Source: Ignavibacteria bacterium RIFCSPLOWO2_12_FULL_56_21 (lineage in GTDB: Bacteria > Bacteroidota > Ignavibacteria > UBA10030). Taken from it: a DNA stretch of 34,446 nucleotides. A model generated the notes under the pieces. It had not been told where the DNA came from. It did not search any database and saw only the letters and a program-made list of their open reading frames with translations. The stretch covers positions 621-35,066 of the forward strand of contig MHAK01000032.1 of the NCBI GenBank assembly GCA_001802945.1. The letters run 5' to 3'. This document shows positions 1 to 8,100 of the stretch, piece by piece (within the stretch, counting starts at the first letter, position 1; the number at the start of each line of letters is the position of its first letter). The position numbers were made by a program, and so were the translations under genes.

Positions 1-3000
1 AAGCCTGTGGGTCTGTCTTCACCGCTGAAAACCTTGGGCGAGCCTAATTTCTCCGTCGTGAACATCAACCAACTCACGACTTGGATACGGGCGGACGGTC
101 AGGGAAACCACACGCCAAGCAGTGACAACGGCCTGTACTTCCCAAGAGGGACCGGCTCTGCGGTGTACGAGGACGGATTCGTATGGGGAGGTAAAGCGTA
201 TCTCGATGCCGCACATACGCAGCCGGCACCGTATAACCAGGTTGTTCGCGTGGGTGGAGGGACATATACTCAAGGCACCAGAGCCGGCTGGATCAACGGG
301 ACGGGTGCCTCGGCAGTCGCGGAGAACCCGTCGTCGCCTGCTGTGCGCGTGTACAGGATTCGCCGGGATTTTGCCACCATGCCTTTCACCGAACTCCAGC
401 AGGATGCGGCGATCTTTTATGAAGTTCCTGTTGAATTCGTCTATTCCTTCCAAACGGATGCTGTTTCCGCGCAATATGCGCTCGACTGGAATGAATGGCC
501 TGTATCACAGGGGGCACCGTACATCGAGCGAAACGGGACTCCAGGATATCAAGCGCCTCCGGCGTTCGGTCCCTCATTCTCGCCGGAGAGCCTCATCACC
601 GGCCACTACGATGAGCCGGGGATCGCCGCCAACACCGAAGTTCCTGCGGACCAGGTCATGTGGATCGCATACAATGACCTGAATCGTTCAGCCACATTTG
701 CGTTCGCAGGGTCTGAGCCGCTGGGGCTTGAATTGCAGGTGACCGTGTGGGCCTACAAACGGTTGGACTTACTCGGTAACGTGCATTTTCGGCGTCTCCG
801 AATGATCAACAAAGGAGGCGTTGAACTGACTGCTGGCGGATCGCTCGGCTCGTTTTACATCGACAGCATGTACGTATGCCAATGGTCGGACCCGGACCTG
901 GGCGATTACAGCGATGATCTTGTGGGATGTGACAGCCTGTTGAGTCTCGGTTATGTCTACAATGCCGGGAATGATGCGGTATTTCAGAGCTATCATATTC
1001 CAACTCCCGCCGTTGGTTATGATTTTCTGCAGGGCCCCATCGTTCCCTCTCCGGGCGATTCCGCCATCTTTGACCTCCGCAGACGCTCCGGGTTCAGGAA
1101 CTTGGGCATGACATCGTTTGCCTATTTTTCGGCGAATAGTCCATACAGCGACCCGCAGTCCTACAATTACGAATTTGGCGCCGGTCGATGGTACAAAATG
1201 CTGAGAGGGTATGCTCCGACCGGATCGATGGCCACTGTCGACGAACCGTACGCGGTACCTCCAGGATATGATCCTACTCGATACCCGCTTTCAGGAGATC
1301 CCATTCAGCATACAGGGTTTCTTGACGGACTTGGGACGTCGTACTCGTTCGCACCGGGAGACCGTCGACTTCTTCTCAACACGGGGCCGTTCTCTCTCGC
1401 TCCCGGAGATACCCAGGAAGTCGTGACGGCCATTGTGGCGGGGCTCGGTGCGGATCAACTCTCGAGTATCGTCGTCATGAAATCAGTCGATGTCTTCGCG
1501 CAAGCCATGTATGACAACTTGTTCAGCCTTCCGGAAGTCCCCATCATGCAGCCGACCGTAACATTTCCCACCATCGCCGATGCAGAGATTCACATTACTG
1601 CCGACGACTGGAAGCACGCGTTCGACTCGATCCGCGTGAATATTCTGGACAGCGACGGATCCCCCGTTGCTGTCGTTCCATTGCTGGATGACGGTGCCCA
1701 CGGTGACGGCGGGGCAGGCGACGGTGTCTTCGGTTCCTCGATCACCCTGGCCCGAAGGTCCACACCGCTGTTCGCGGCGACGCATTTCGTCGCAAAGGAA
1801 GGCTTCGCGTTTGACATTCCCCGGTTCGACGCCGGTATTGTCACGGCCGGCACTGTCACGCTTTCGAATCCGACCGTGTTTTTCGACAACATCGGGCACG
1901 ACAACATTATCAGCCCCGATGAGTATGTGCACATCGGGGTGACAATTCACAACAACACGCCATTTGTTCTCCCGCGTGTGCAAGTGACATCGACCGAAGG
2001 TGCCGTACAACAAACCGCGGTGGTTCCACACATGAACGCCTGGGGCCAGGTGACGATGGTGTATGACCCGCGAACCGACGGGTCGTACTTTGCGCTCCAT
2101 ATTCCGTCGGGATGGAATCAGCCGACCTATGCCACTCATTTTATTATTGGTGACAGTCTCGGCAACACTTGGATCGATTCCGTGACTGTCGCCGTGGCAG
2201 CCCCCACGCCCGGACCGGCCACCTGGGATGCATCGCCAGGCCCGTTGGGAGGTCAGGTTTCATTCATGATCCTCGACTCTTCAGGAAATCTCTTCGCCTT
2301 CCCAACCCTGGGAGCGTATCGCTCGGTGAATGGCGGGGATTCGTGGACCAAGGTTGCCGGCAATACGCTGGCATACGCATATTCCGGCCATGCCCTCCCC
2401 GATGGATCATTGCTGGCTGCAGGTTTTAGAGGCATTTATCGTTCAACCGACCAGGGGAGTACATGGTCATTCAATCTACTCGATGGCCTTTACACCTCAG
2501 CTTTGGGCCCGGGAGGAGCGATCTATGCCTGGACATACCAGGGGATTTTGAGGTCTACCAACAGCGGTATAGACTGGACGATAATCTCTTCCCCCCCATT
2601 GTACCCCTACTGGGGAAGACCGGGCCTTGTTTTTGATAACAATGGAAGGATGTTCGCTTCGGGGTCCGAAGGGTTCAATCGAGGAGTTGTATATAAGTCT
2701 CTGGATTCAGGGAAGACGTGGTCGCCTTCATTCACCTCTACATACACCGGACTGACGATCAAGGTGAAAAGCGACAACACGCTGTTTTTCGGGACGGACT
2801 CGGCGCTCTTCCGTTCAACAAACAACGGAACATCATGGTCGACGATGAATCTCGGTGTGTTCCCCGTGCGGGTTGGCAGGATATTTTTCGGGACAAGTGG
2901 CGAGGTCTATGCCACCGGCAGCGGGGGTGACAGCGCCTGTTACACGTCAACAGACAACGGCGCATCGTGGGCGACCACGTTCGGCAAATACAACAGGGCA

Positions 3001-4353
3001 CATGCGCTCGTGCGTGACAATGCAGGGCGGATTTTCGGCAGCGCCCTTGCAATGGTCATCCGCTCCACGGATGACGGCGCGAATTGGTCGGAATCGAGCA
3101 ACGGCATTCATGGACTTTCCGTAAACGACTTCGCCAAGGTCGGCGGTGCCATCGTCATGTCCACCGACCGCGGCATGTTTAGGTCCACCGACGATGGAAT
3201 CACGTGGGAGTATAGCAACACCGGATTCCCGCCGGGTTCGTCGAGCGTCTTTTCGACAACGGGTGGCGTTCTGTTCGGCTCAAGCGGCTGGAAGGTGTAC
3301 AAGTCCACAGACGCAGGTCTCTCATGGACTCTCAGTGGTTCCTTCTCGGGTCCGACGATGTACGAGGCTGTGCTGACTGGCAGACAGGGGGCGTCGGGCA
3401 CAGTATTCCTTGGCATGTCGAGTCCCATATTCCCCGGGACGCCGACCGGTCCTACGATATCCGCAAGGATCTTGCGTTCAACGAACGGCGGGATATCGTG
3501 GTCCGAAGTGTCGGCGGATTCGGCGACGTATAGCAACCGTATTGTCGACATGGCTTCCGACGGTTCGGGGACCATCTATGCGGCACGCTGGAACGGAGAC
3601 ATGGTTGTTTCCACCGACAATGGCAATAGCTGGTCAGTCCGCGCCGAATTCCATTTTATGTCTTGTCTTACGGTCGACGGTGCCGGTAATGTCTACGCCG
3701 GGAAGTTCGACGGCGTCGAGAAATCAACGGACGGGGGGGTAACCTGGACCATGCTGCCTGCGGCCGGACTCGTAGGCCAATCGGGACAACATCGCAGTTG
3801 GGTGACGGCTTTGGAAGTGGACGGAGCTGGAAATCTCTTCGTCGGAACGCAGGCGTCGGAATTTTCCATCTCAGACTACGGGTCCGGAGTCTTCCGCTCG
3901 TCCGACGATGGCGCTACGTTTACCAACATTTGCGAAGGCCTCGGGCTTGGCGGGCGGCCGTTCATCCAAGCGCTATCCGTTACGGCGACAAGCTATCTGC
4001 TCGCCGGGACGTATGGTGAAGGAGTCTTCCGCACGACGACGACAATAACAAACGTCGAGGCGGAGGAAATTCCGATCAGTTTCAGGCTCGATCAGAATTA
4101 TCCGAATCCGTTCAATCCTACCACGAGGATCCGGTTCTCTCTGGCTTCACACGAGATCGTTCGGCTGACCGTCTACAACTTGCTCGGCCAGGAGATCGCC
4201 TTGCTCATCGACGAGCCGCTCCAGGCTGGGATCCACGAACGAGAGTGGAGCGGTCGCGATCGATCGGGCCGGGTATTGCCCAGCGGAGTATATCTGTACA
4301 GAATCGTCGCAGGCCCATTCACAGCCGCCGGGAAGATGATGCTGTTGAAATAG
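1..4353 (+). CDS. Secreted Asp-box (BNR/sortilin-like) repeat protein with type IX secretion sorting tail, 5' partial
   Basis: The reading frame is open through the left edge, so the N-terminus and signal peptide are missing; the first possible internal start is a GTG at base 7, and residue numbers below count from it. Residues up to about 500 form an uncharacterised extracellular region. Around 520-700 are beta-rich segments, including a DDGAHGDGGAGDGVF stretch of the calcium-loop type. From about residue 773 to 1307 there are some thirteen Asp-box motifs of the pattern S-T-D-x-G-x-x-W (for example STDQGSTW, STDNGASW, STDDGANW), the signature of beta-propeller folds. Residues 1360-1448 begin NYPNPFNPTTRIRFSL and match the FlgD-like/Por-secretion C-terminal tail that directs export by the type IX system. 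The protein is probably surface-attached or released. Asp-box propellers occur in sialidases and in purely structural proteins. I see no sialidase catalytic signature, so no enzymatic role is assigned. Confidence 0.85.
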   Translation, partial: KPVGLSSPLKTLGEPNFSVVNINQLTTWIRADGQGNHTPSSDNGLYFPRGTGSAVYEDGFVWGGKAYLDAAHTQPAPYNQVVRVGGGTYTQGTRAGWINGTGASAVAENPSSPAVRVYRIRRDFATMPFTELQQDAAIFYEVPVEFVYSFQTDAVSAQYALDWNEWPVSQGAPYIERNGTPGYQAPPAFGPSFSPESLITGHYDEPGIAANTEVPADQVMWIAYNDLNRSATFAFAGSEPLGLELQVTVWAYKRLDLLGNVHFRRLRMINKGGVELTAGGSLGSFYIDSMYVCQWSDPDLGDYSDDLVGCDSLLSLGYVYNAGNDAVFQSYHIPTPAVGYDFLQGPIVPSPGDSAIFDLRRRSGFRNLGMTSFAYFSANSPYSDPQSYNYEFGAGRWYKMLRGYAPTGSMATVDEPYAVPPGYDPTRYPLSGDPIQHTGFLDGLGTSYSFAPGDRRLLLNTGPFSLAPGDTQEVVTAIVAGLGADQLSSIVVMKSVDVFAQAMYDNLFSLPEVPIMQPTVTFPTIADAEIHITADDWKHAFDSIRVNILDSDGSPVAVVPLLDDGAHGDGGAGDGVFGSSITLARRSTPLFAATHFVAKEGFAFDIPRFDAGIVTAGTVTLSNPTVFFDNIGHDNIISPDEYVHIGVTIHNNTPFVLPRVQVTSTEGAVQQTAVVPHMNAWGQVTMVYDPRTDGSYFALHIPSGWNQPTYATHFIIGDSLGNTWIDSVTVAVAAPTPGPATWDASPGPLGGQVSFMILDSSGNLFAFPTLGAYRSVNGGDSWTKVAGNTLAYAYSGHALPDGSLLAAGFRGIYRSTDQGSTWSFNLLDGLYTSALGPGGAIYAWTYQGILRSTNSGIDWTIISSPPLYPYWGRPGLVFDNNGRMFASGSEGFNRGVVYKSLDSGKTWSPSFTSTYTGLTIKVKSDNTLFFGTDSALFRSTNNGTSWSTMNLGVFPVRVGRIFFGTSGEVYATGSGGDSACYTSTDNGASWATTFGKYNRAHALVRDNAGRIFGSALAMVIRSTDDGANWSESSNGIHGLSVNDFAKVGGAIVMSTDRGMFRSTDDGITWEYSNTGFPPGSSSVFSTTGGVLFGSSGWKVYKSTDAGLSWTLSGSFSGPTMYEAVLTGRQGASGTVFLGMSSPIFPGTPTGPTISARILRSTNGGISWSEVSADSATYSNRIVDMASDGSGTIYAARWNGDMVVSTDNGNSWSVRAEFHFMSCLTVDGAGNVYAGKFDGVEKSTDGGVTWTMLPAAGLVGQSGQHRSWVTALEVDGAGNLFVGTQASEFSISDYGSGVFRSSDDGATFTNICEGLGLGGRPFIQALSVTATSYLLAGTYGEGVFRTTTTITNVEAEEIPISFRLDQNYPNPFNPTTRIRFSLASHEIVRLTVYNLLGQEIALLIDEPLQAGIHEREWSGRDRSGRVLPSGVYLYRIVAGPFTAAGKMMLLK

Positions 4354-4423
4354 CTGGCGCAACTCCGTATACGGTGAAGACAGCAGAGTAACGCTCGTCG
4401 CTTATCTGATTCGACGAACAATG

Positions 4424-4452
4424 AGCCCCGGCTTCAGGCCGGGGTTTGTTGT
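4424..4452 (+). terminator. Rho-independent terminator after the Asp-box protein gene
   Basis: A perfect 7-bp stem CCCCGGC/GCCGGGG (4426-4432 with 4438-4444) encloses the loop TTCAG and is followed by TTTGTTGTT. It lies about 70 bases after the TAG stop at 4353 and separates the big secreted-protein gene from the tRNA gene. Confidence 0.8.
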
Positions 4453-4481
4453 TGGAAGAAGAGAATGAGATCTGTTTTCCG

Positions 4482-4489
4482 TATCTTTA
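4482..4489 (+). promoter_or_regulatory. Possible -10/-7 element for the tRNA gene
   Basis: TATCTTTA lies about 20 bases before the mature tRNA 5' end. It fits the Bacteroidota -7 consensus TAnnTTTG except for the last base, and also resembles a sigma-70 -10 box. No convincing upstream -33/-35 box is seen at the expected distance, so the call is tentative. Confidence 0.3.
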
Positions 4490-4507
4490 GAACGCTTGCG
4501 AGTCATT

Positions 4508-4584
4508 GCGCCCGTAGCTCAACTGAATAGAGCATTGGTCTTCGGAACCAAGGGTTGGGGGTTTGAATCCCTCCGGGCGCACCA
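4508..4584 (+). tRNA. tRNA-Arg(TCG), CCA encoded
   Basis: The 77-base cloverleaf can be folded by hand. The acceptor stem GCGCCCG/CGGGCGC is a perfect 7 bp and the D stem is GCTC/GAGC. The anticodon stem TTGGT/ACCAA encloses the loop CTTCGGA, which puts the anticodon TCG at 4542-4544, reading CGA codons. The variable loop has 5 bases. The T stem is GGGGG/CCCTC with one G-T pair around the loop TTTGAAT. The discriminator A and CCA are encoded. The minus-strand open frame across it is a shadow. Confidence 0.95.
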
Positions 4585-4587
4585 AAC

Positions 4588-4655
4588 AAGGAAAGAGGAT
4601 AAAGGAATAAGGAAAGAAGGAAGAAGTGTAAAGGTAAAAAGTAGAAGAGCGAAGA
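4588..4655 (+). other. Purine-rich low-complexity spacer
   Basis: Downstream of the tRNA is a roughly 68-base tract made almost only of A and G (AAGGAAAGAGGATAAAGGAA, and so on) with irregular GGAAAG/GGAATAAG units. It is not a regular tandem repeat and encodes nothing evident. With the following 90 bases it makes up the spacer between the tRNA and the next gene; I see no clear terminator in it. Confidence 0.6.
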
Positions 4656-4745
4656 TTGGTGTTGCCGGTAAACAGCGGTTCCACTCGCAGTTCATCCCCC
4701 GGGTCTGGCCCCATTTCCCCCATGTCTTTTCTTAGAGAGTTCATC

Positions 4746-5270
4746 ATGAAGGCTCGCGACTTCTTCGTCGCCTATCCAGCTGTTCTGTCGGGGTACATTA
4801 TCTACATGTACTTCTTCTTCTCCACTCTGGACTTCTACCAGGATTTCAAACGGCACACGCTTGATGCCTTCGACATCTACAAGAGTTTCGACGCCCTCTT
4901 GTGGATGTGGCTGCTTGCCCTGGCGCTCGTCAAGATCATTCAGTTCCGTGACAAGCTTCACAAGGAGCAAAAGGTTAGGATGGACCACGAAAAGCTCGTT
5001 GAGATGCAGAAATCGCATCTTGAGGCCATGCATCAGATCACGCGCGCGCTGCAGCACCAGATCAACAATCCGCTGACCATCGTCTATGCATACACCCAAA
5101 AGTCACAGCGAAAAGCGAAGGATGACCCGGAGCTGAGCGCATGGCTGAGCGAGGTTCGGACAGGTGCGGAGAGGATCAGCGCGGCCTTGAAAGACTATGC
5201 AGAGTCCAACAAATATTCGACGGTCGAAACACCGGTCGGCAAGATGGCAACACCGGGGGACGTTCGGTGA
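4746..5270 (+). CDS. Membrane-anchored histidine-kinase dimerisation (HisKA-like) domain protein lacking an ATPase domain
   Basis: The protein has 174 residues from the ATG at 4746, which follows an AGAGAG tract. Earlier in-frame ATGs at 4656 and 4722 lack a ribosome site and would add an unlikely leader. Two hydrophobic segments (about residues 10-27 and 48-66) are followed by a charged helical stretch (68-98). Then comes a typical H-box, [13 protein letters not shown], with the candidate phospho-accepting His at residue 104. A second helix (125-155) completes a HisKA-like hairpin. The frame then stops, so there is no HATPase_c domain and no N, G1 or G2 boxes. Sensor kinases of this family are usually more than 350 residues. 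It could be a phosphotransfer or dimerisation partner of another kinase, or a decayed kinase. The stop overlaps the GTG start of tadA by four bases, implying translational coupling. I cannot assign a signal or a partner regulator. Confidence 0.7.
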   Translation: MKARDFFVAYPAVLSGYIIYMYFFFSTLDFYQDFKRHTLDAFDIYKSFDALLWMWLLALALVKIIQFRDKLHKEQKVRMDHEKLVEMQKSHLEAMHQITRALQHQINNPLTIVYAYTQKSQRKAKDDPELSAWLSEVRTGAERISAALKDYAESNKYSTVETPVGKMATPGDVR

Positions 5271-5815
5271 GCGTGCACGAACGGTGGATGCGGCTTGCGT
5301 TACGGGAGGCGGAACAGGCGCTTGAGCAAGAGGAAGTACCGGTCGGCGCCGTTATCGTGCACGAAGGGAAAGTGATCGCAAAGGGGAGGAATCAGATGGA
5401 GCGGTTGCAGGACCCGACAGCGCATGCGGAGATGATCGCGATCACCGCGGCGGCCGCGCACCTGCACTCCCGGCGTCTGGAACTCTGCACGCTGTACGTG
5501 ACACTCGAGCCGTGTCCCATGTGCGCCGGCGCAATCGTCCTTGCACGCATTCCAACGCTGGTGTTCGGCGCGTACGACCCAAAAGCGGGAGCGTGCGGCA
5601 CGCTCTACACCATCCCGGAAGACCCTCGACTCAATCACCGCGTTCACGTCATTCCGGGTGTCTGCGATACTGAAAGCGAATCGCTGCTGCGATCATTTTT
5701 TGGCCGTGTCCGTTCGGTCGGACCGCAGAAATCATATGACGTAAACAGCAAGAATGCCAAGACGCCAAGCAGGCCAAGACCTCCAAGATTTGGAAAAGGA
5801 TCTTTCCGTAAATAA
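5267..5815 (+). CDS. tadA: tRNA-specific adenosine-34 deaminase TadA
   Basis: TadA converts wobble adenosine 34 of tRNA-Arg(ACG) to inosine in the cytoplasm. The zinc-dependent deaminase motifs are intact: HAE at residues 53-55, with the catalytic proton-shuttle Glu55, and PCPMC at 82-86 supplying the two zinc cysteines. The GTG at 5267 is chosen as start because it overlaps the upstream stop (GTGA) and follows a GGGGA ribosome site; a GTG at 5273 is also possible. The family core ends near [13 protein letters not shown], about residue 152. The last 30 residues are basic and derive from the left arm of an intergenic inverted repeat, so they are probably a read-through tail without function. 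The family is usually about 150-170 residues; this one has 182. Confidence 0.93.
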   Translation: MSVHERWMRLALREAEQALEQEEVPVGAVIVHEGKVIAKGRNQMERLQDPTAHAEMIAITAAAAHLHSRRLELCTLYVTLEPCPMCAGAIVLARIPTLVFGAYDPKAGACGTLYTIPEDPRLNHRVHVIPGVCDTESESLLRSFFGRVRSVGPQKSYDVNSKNAKTPSRPRPPRFGKGSFRK

Positions 5816-5855
5816 TCTCTTGGCGTCCTTGGCTTTCTTGGCGACTTGGCGTTTG
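5749..5855. repeat. Symmetrical GCCAAG/CTTGGC inverted repeat between convergent genes
   Basis: Four copies of GCCAAG or a near match (starting 5756, 5764, 5773, 5782; the fourth is TCCAAG) are mirrored by four copies of CTTGGC (starting 5819, 5828, 5837, 5845). The spacing is 8-9-9 on the left and 9-9-8 on the right, so the whole forms a long imperfect hairpin. The left arm is read through as the C-terminal tail of TadA; the right arm lies between tadA and prfA, which converge here. Possible roles are a bidirectional terminator or a dispersed palindromic repeat. Confidence 0.8.
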
Positions 5856-5912
5856 AAATGCGGGCTTTACAGGGGGAATTTACCTCAAGCTGCGTCCCTC
5901 ACGACGGTGGAC

Positions 5913-6992
5913 TCACGCCCCGCCGGCAGCCGCCTGGTCCAACTTTTCCGCCCGATCCGCCAGTCGCAGTTGTTCAATGAGCGCGTCCAGATCTCCGTCG
6001 ATCATGCGGTCCAAATTGTGGGCCGTAAATCCGATTCGGTGGTCGGTGAGCCGGTTCTGCGGGAAATTGTACGTTCGGATCTTATCGCTTCGGTCCCCGC
6101 TTTTCACCATTGACTTGCGCTGCGCCGCCGCATTCCGATTCTGTTCTTCCAGCTTCATTTCATACAACTTTGCCCGCAACATTTTCAGGGCGCGCTCCCT
6201 GTTCTGAAATTGCGAACGCTCCTGCTGACACGCCACCACGATTCCTGTAGGTCTGTGCGTGATGCGTACAGCGGTCTCCACTTTGTTGACGTTCTGCCCT
6301 CCCTTCCCCCCCGATCGGTACGTGTCGAACTGCAGGTCGGCGGGATTGATCTCCACCTCCACATCCTCTACTTCGGGAAGCACGACCACCGAAGCGGCCG
6401 ACGTATGCACACGCCCCTGGGCTTCTGTCTCCGGCACGCGTTGAACGCGATGGACGCCGCTTTCGAATTTCATCAGCCCGTAGGCCCCGCCGCCCGAGAC
6501 CGCGAAAACGATCTCCTTGAACCCGCCCTTGTCGGTTTCGTTCCAGTCCATCAATTCGACCTTCCATCGATGTTTTTCCGCGTACCGGGAATACATCCTG
6601 AATAAGTCCGCGGCGAACAGGGCTGCTTCGTCCCCGCCGGTTCCTGCCCTGATCTCCATGATGAAATTCTTGGTGTCGTTCGGGTCCTGCGGAACCATGA
6701 GCAGCTTGAGGTCCTCCTCCATTCTCCACACCCGTTCTTTGAGAGAGGAATATTCCTCAAAGGCGAGACTCTTCATGTCCGGGTCCTGCGACGTATCCAT
6801 CACCTCTCGGCTGCCGGCAAGCTCCCTGACCGCTTTGATATACACACGTCCGACCTTTGCGATGGGTTCGAGCGTGCTCAGTTCCTTCCCCAAATCACGG
6901 ACAAGTTTTTGGTCGGCGAGCACTCCCGGATCGCCCAGCAACCTGTGCAATTCCTCACATCGGTCGAGTATTTTCTGAACCTTCTCGAGCAT
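5913..6992 (-). CDS. prfA: Peptide chain release factor 1 (RF1)
   Basis: This 359-residue protein terminates translation at UAA and UAG. The N-terminal helical domain covers about 1-105. The codon-recognition region contains [10 protein letters not shown], where PET (187-189) occupies the place of the RF1 tripeptide P-x-T. The catalytic loop reads GGKGGQNVN with GGQ at 231-233. The C-terminal [15 protein letters not shown] segment distinguishes RF1 from RF2. The form GGKGGQ rather than GAGGQ is, to my knowledge, usual in the Bacteroidota/Chlorobi branch. The gene starts three bases after the stop of the DUF1385 gene, an arrangement common in bacteria. It is the last gene of the long minus-strand series. 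Confidence 0.96.
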   Translation of the reverse strand: MLEKVQKILDRCEELHRLLGDPGVLADQKLVRDLGKELSTLEPIAKVGRVYIKAVRELAGSREVMDTSQDPDMKSLAFEEYSSLKERVWRMEEDLKLLMVPQDPNDTKNFIMEIRAGTGGDEAALFAADLFRMYSRYAEKHRWKVELMDWNETDKGGFKEIVFAVSGGGAYGLMKFESGVHRVQRVPETEAQGRVHTSAASVVVLPEVEDVEVEINPADLQFDTYRSGGKGGQNVNKVETAVRITHRPTGIVVACQQERSQFQNRERALKMLRAKLYEMKLEEQNRNAAAQRKSMVKSGDRSDKIRTYNFPQNRLTDHRIGFTAHNLDRMIDGDLDALIEQLRLADRAEKLDQAAAGGA

Positions 6993-6995
6993 GGG

Positions 6996-8039
6996 TCAAA
7001 CGGACGCGGCGGTCGTGTGCGAGGTTTGTGGAGCCTCGGCCGGAGCGGGGGACATTCCCAGTGCGGACTTCAGGGCAACGATGGCAACTTCGATCTGCGA
7101 ATGGTCGGGCTCGCTCGTGGTGATTCGCTGCAACCAAAGGCCGGGGGCAACGAGCACTCGTCCCCACCACGTGGCGGCATGCTTCGCCGAGAATTTTATG
7201 ACCTCATACGACAGTCCCCCGACGATCGGAATAAACGGCAGATGTGTGGCCAGCCGGACTACAAGCGTCAGTTCGCCGATCCACGAAAGCACGAACCAAT
7301 CCAGGACCGCAAAGGAGAGAATGGCAACGAACATGACGATGAGAAGGAAGCTCGTGCCGCAACGGGGGTGGAAGCGGCTTTGAAGAGCTACGCTCGTGGG
7401 TACAAGGTCGGCGTTCAGTTCAAAAGCGAAGACGGCTTTGTGTTCGGCGCCGTGGTATTGAAACAGGCGCTTGATGTCCCGCATCATTGAGATCGCACCG
7501 AGATACGCCAGAAACAGCGTGATGCGAATGAGACCGGTGACCAGGTTGAACACCATCGCTTGTTGACTGAGGTCGAACAGCGTCGTCGTGAGATACAGCG
7601 GCGTGGCAAAGAAGATGAGGACGCCCATTCCCAACGCCAGCACAAGCGAGCCTATAAGCGCCCATTGCGATTGTTCCGTTTTCGGAAGCGGTGTGCCGTC
7701 GCCGTTCGACGGTTCCTTTTTCGCCTCCACTTCTTCCATCGCCACTTCCGCGGAATAATTGAGCGTCTTGATGCCGATGTACATCATGTCGACAAGCCCT
7801 ACCGCTCCGCGCAAGATCGGCGTTTTCAACCAGGGGTACTTCTCGATCAAGGACCGATAGGGGAACTGTTGCACCGCGATCGTTCCGTCGGACCTGCGGA
7901 CTGCCGTTGCCACAGACCCCGGCGCACGCATCATGACGCCTTCTAGGACGGCTTGTCCGCCAACCTGAAAGGGCTGATTAGCGTCATACTGCGGGTTGGT
8001 CGGAACCCACGAACGTCGATCAGATGATTGTGAGGACAC
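6996..8039 (-). CDS. DUF1385 family membrane protein (YqhQ-like)
   Basis: The protein has 347 residues. The family core begins with QVGGQAVLEGVMMRAP (about 25-40) and contains the conserved YHGAEHKAVFAFE (195-207) and SRFHPRCGTSF (221-231), whose His, Glu and Cys residues look like a metal site. Several hydrophobic helices lie at about 128-150, 165-183 and 228-250. The biochemical function of DUF1385 is not established. The GTG at 8039 is preceded by a good GGAG site five bases away, which supports this start. The C-terminal 25 residues are rich in Ala, Pro and Thr and are not conserved-looking. The gene lies directly upstream of prfA, its frequent neighbour. Confidence 0.88.
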   Translation of the reverse strand: MSSQSSDRRSWVPTNPQYDANQPFQVGGQAVLEGVMMRAPGSVATAVRRSDGTIAVQQFPYRSLIEKYPWLKTPILRGAVGLVDMMYIGIKTLNYSAEVAMEEVEAKKEPSNGDGTPLPKTEQSQWALIGSLVLALGMGVLIFFATPLYLTTTLFDLSQQAMVFNLVTGLIRITLFLAYLGAISMMRDIKRLFQYHGAEHKAVFAFELNADLVPTSVALQSRFHPRCGTSFLLIVMFVAILSFAVLDWFVLSWIGELTLVVRLATHLPFIPIVGGLSYEVIKFSAKHAATWWGRVLVAPGLWLQRITTSEPDHSQIEVAIVALKSALGMSPAPAEAPQTSHTTAASV

Positions 8040-8100
8040 GTATTCTCCGTCGTTGCATGTGCTAATATACGAAAGTGATGAGCCGTCTCAAAGACGCCGG

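Noticed and set aside
4508-4745. tRNA-Arg as attachment site of an integrated element
   Set aside because: No integrase gene and no repeat of the tRNA 3' end is seen in the window.
4487-4747. Small minus-strand open frame across the tRNA gene
   Set aside because: It is the antisense of the tRNA and of the purine tract, a well-known type of false gene.
5749-5855. GCCAAG array as a CRISPR or tandem repeat
   Set aside because: Units are hexamers with 2-3 base gaps arranged as an inverted repeat, with no spacers of CRISPR size.
6430-6435. PET in place of PAT in release factor 1 as a sign of altered stop-codon reading
   Set aside because: The second position of the P-x-T tripeptide varies naturally in RF1 proteins; the Pro and Thr are kept.
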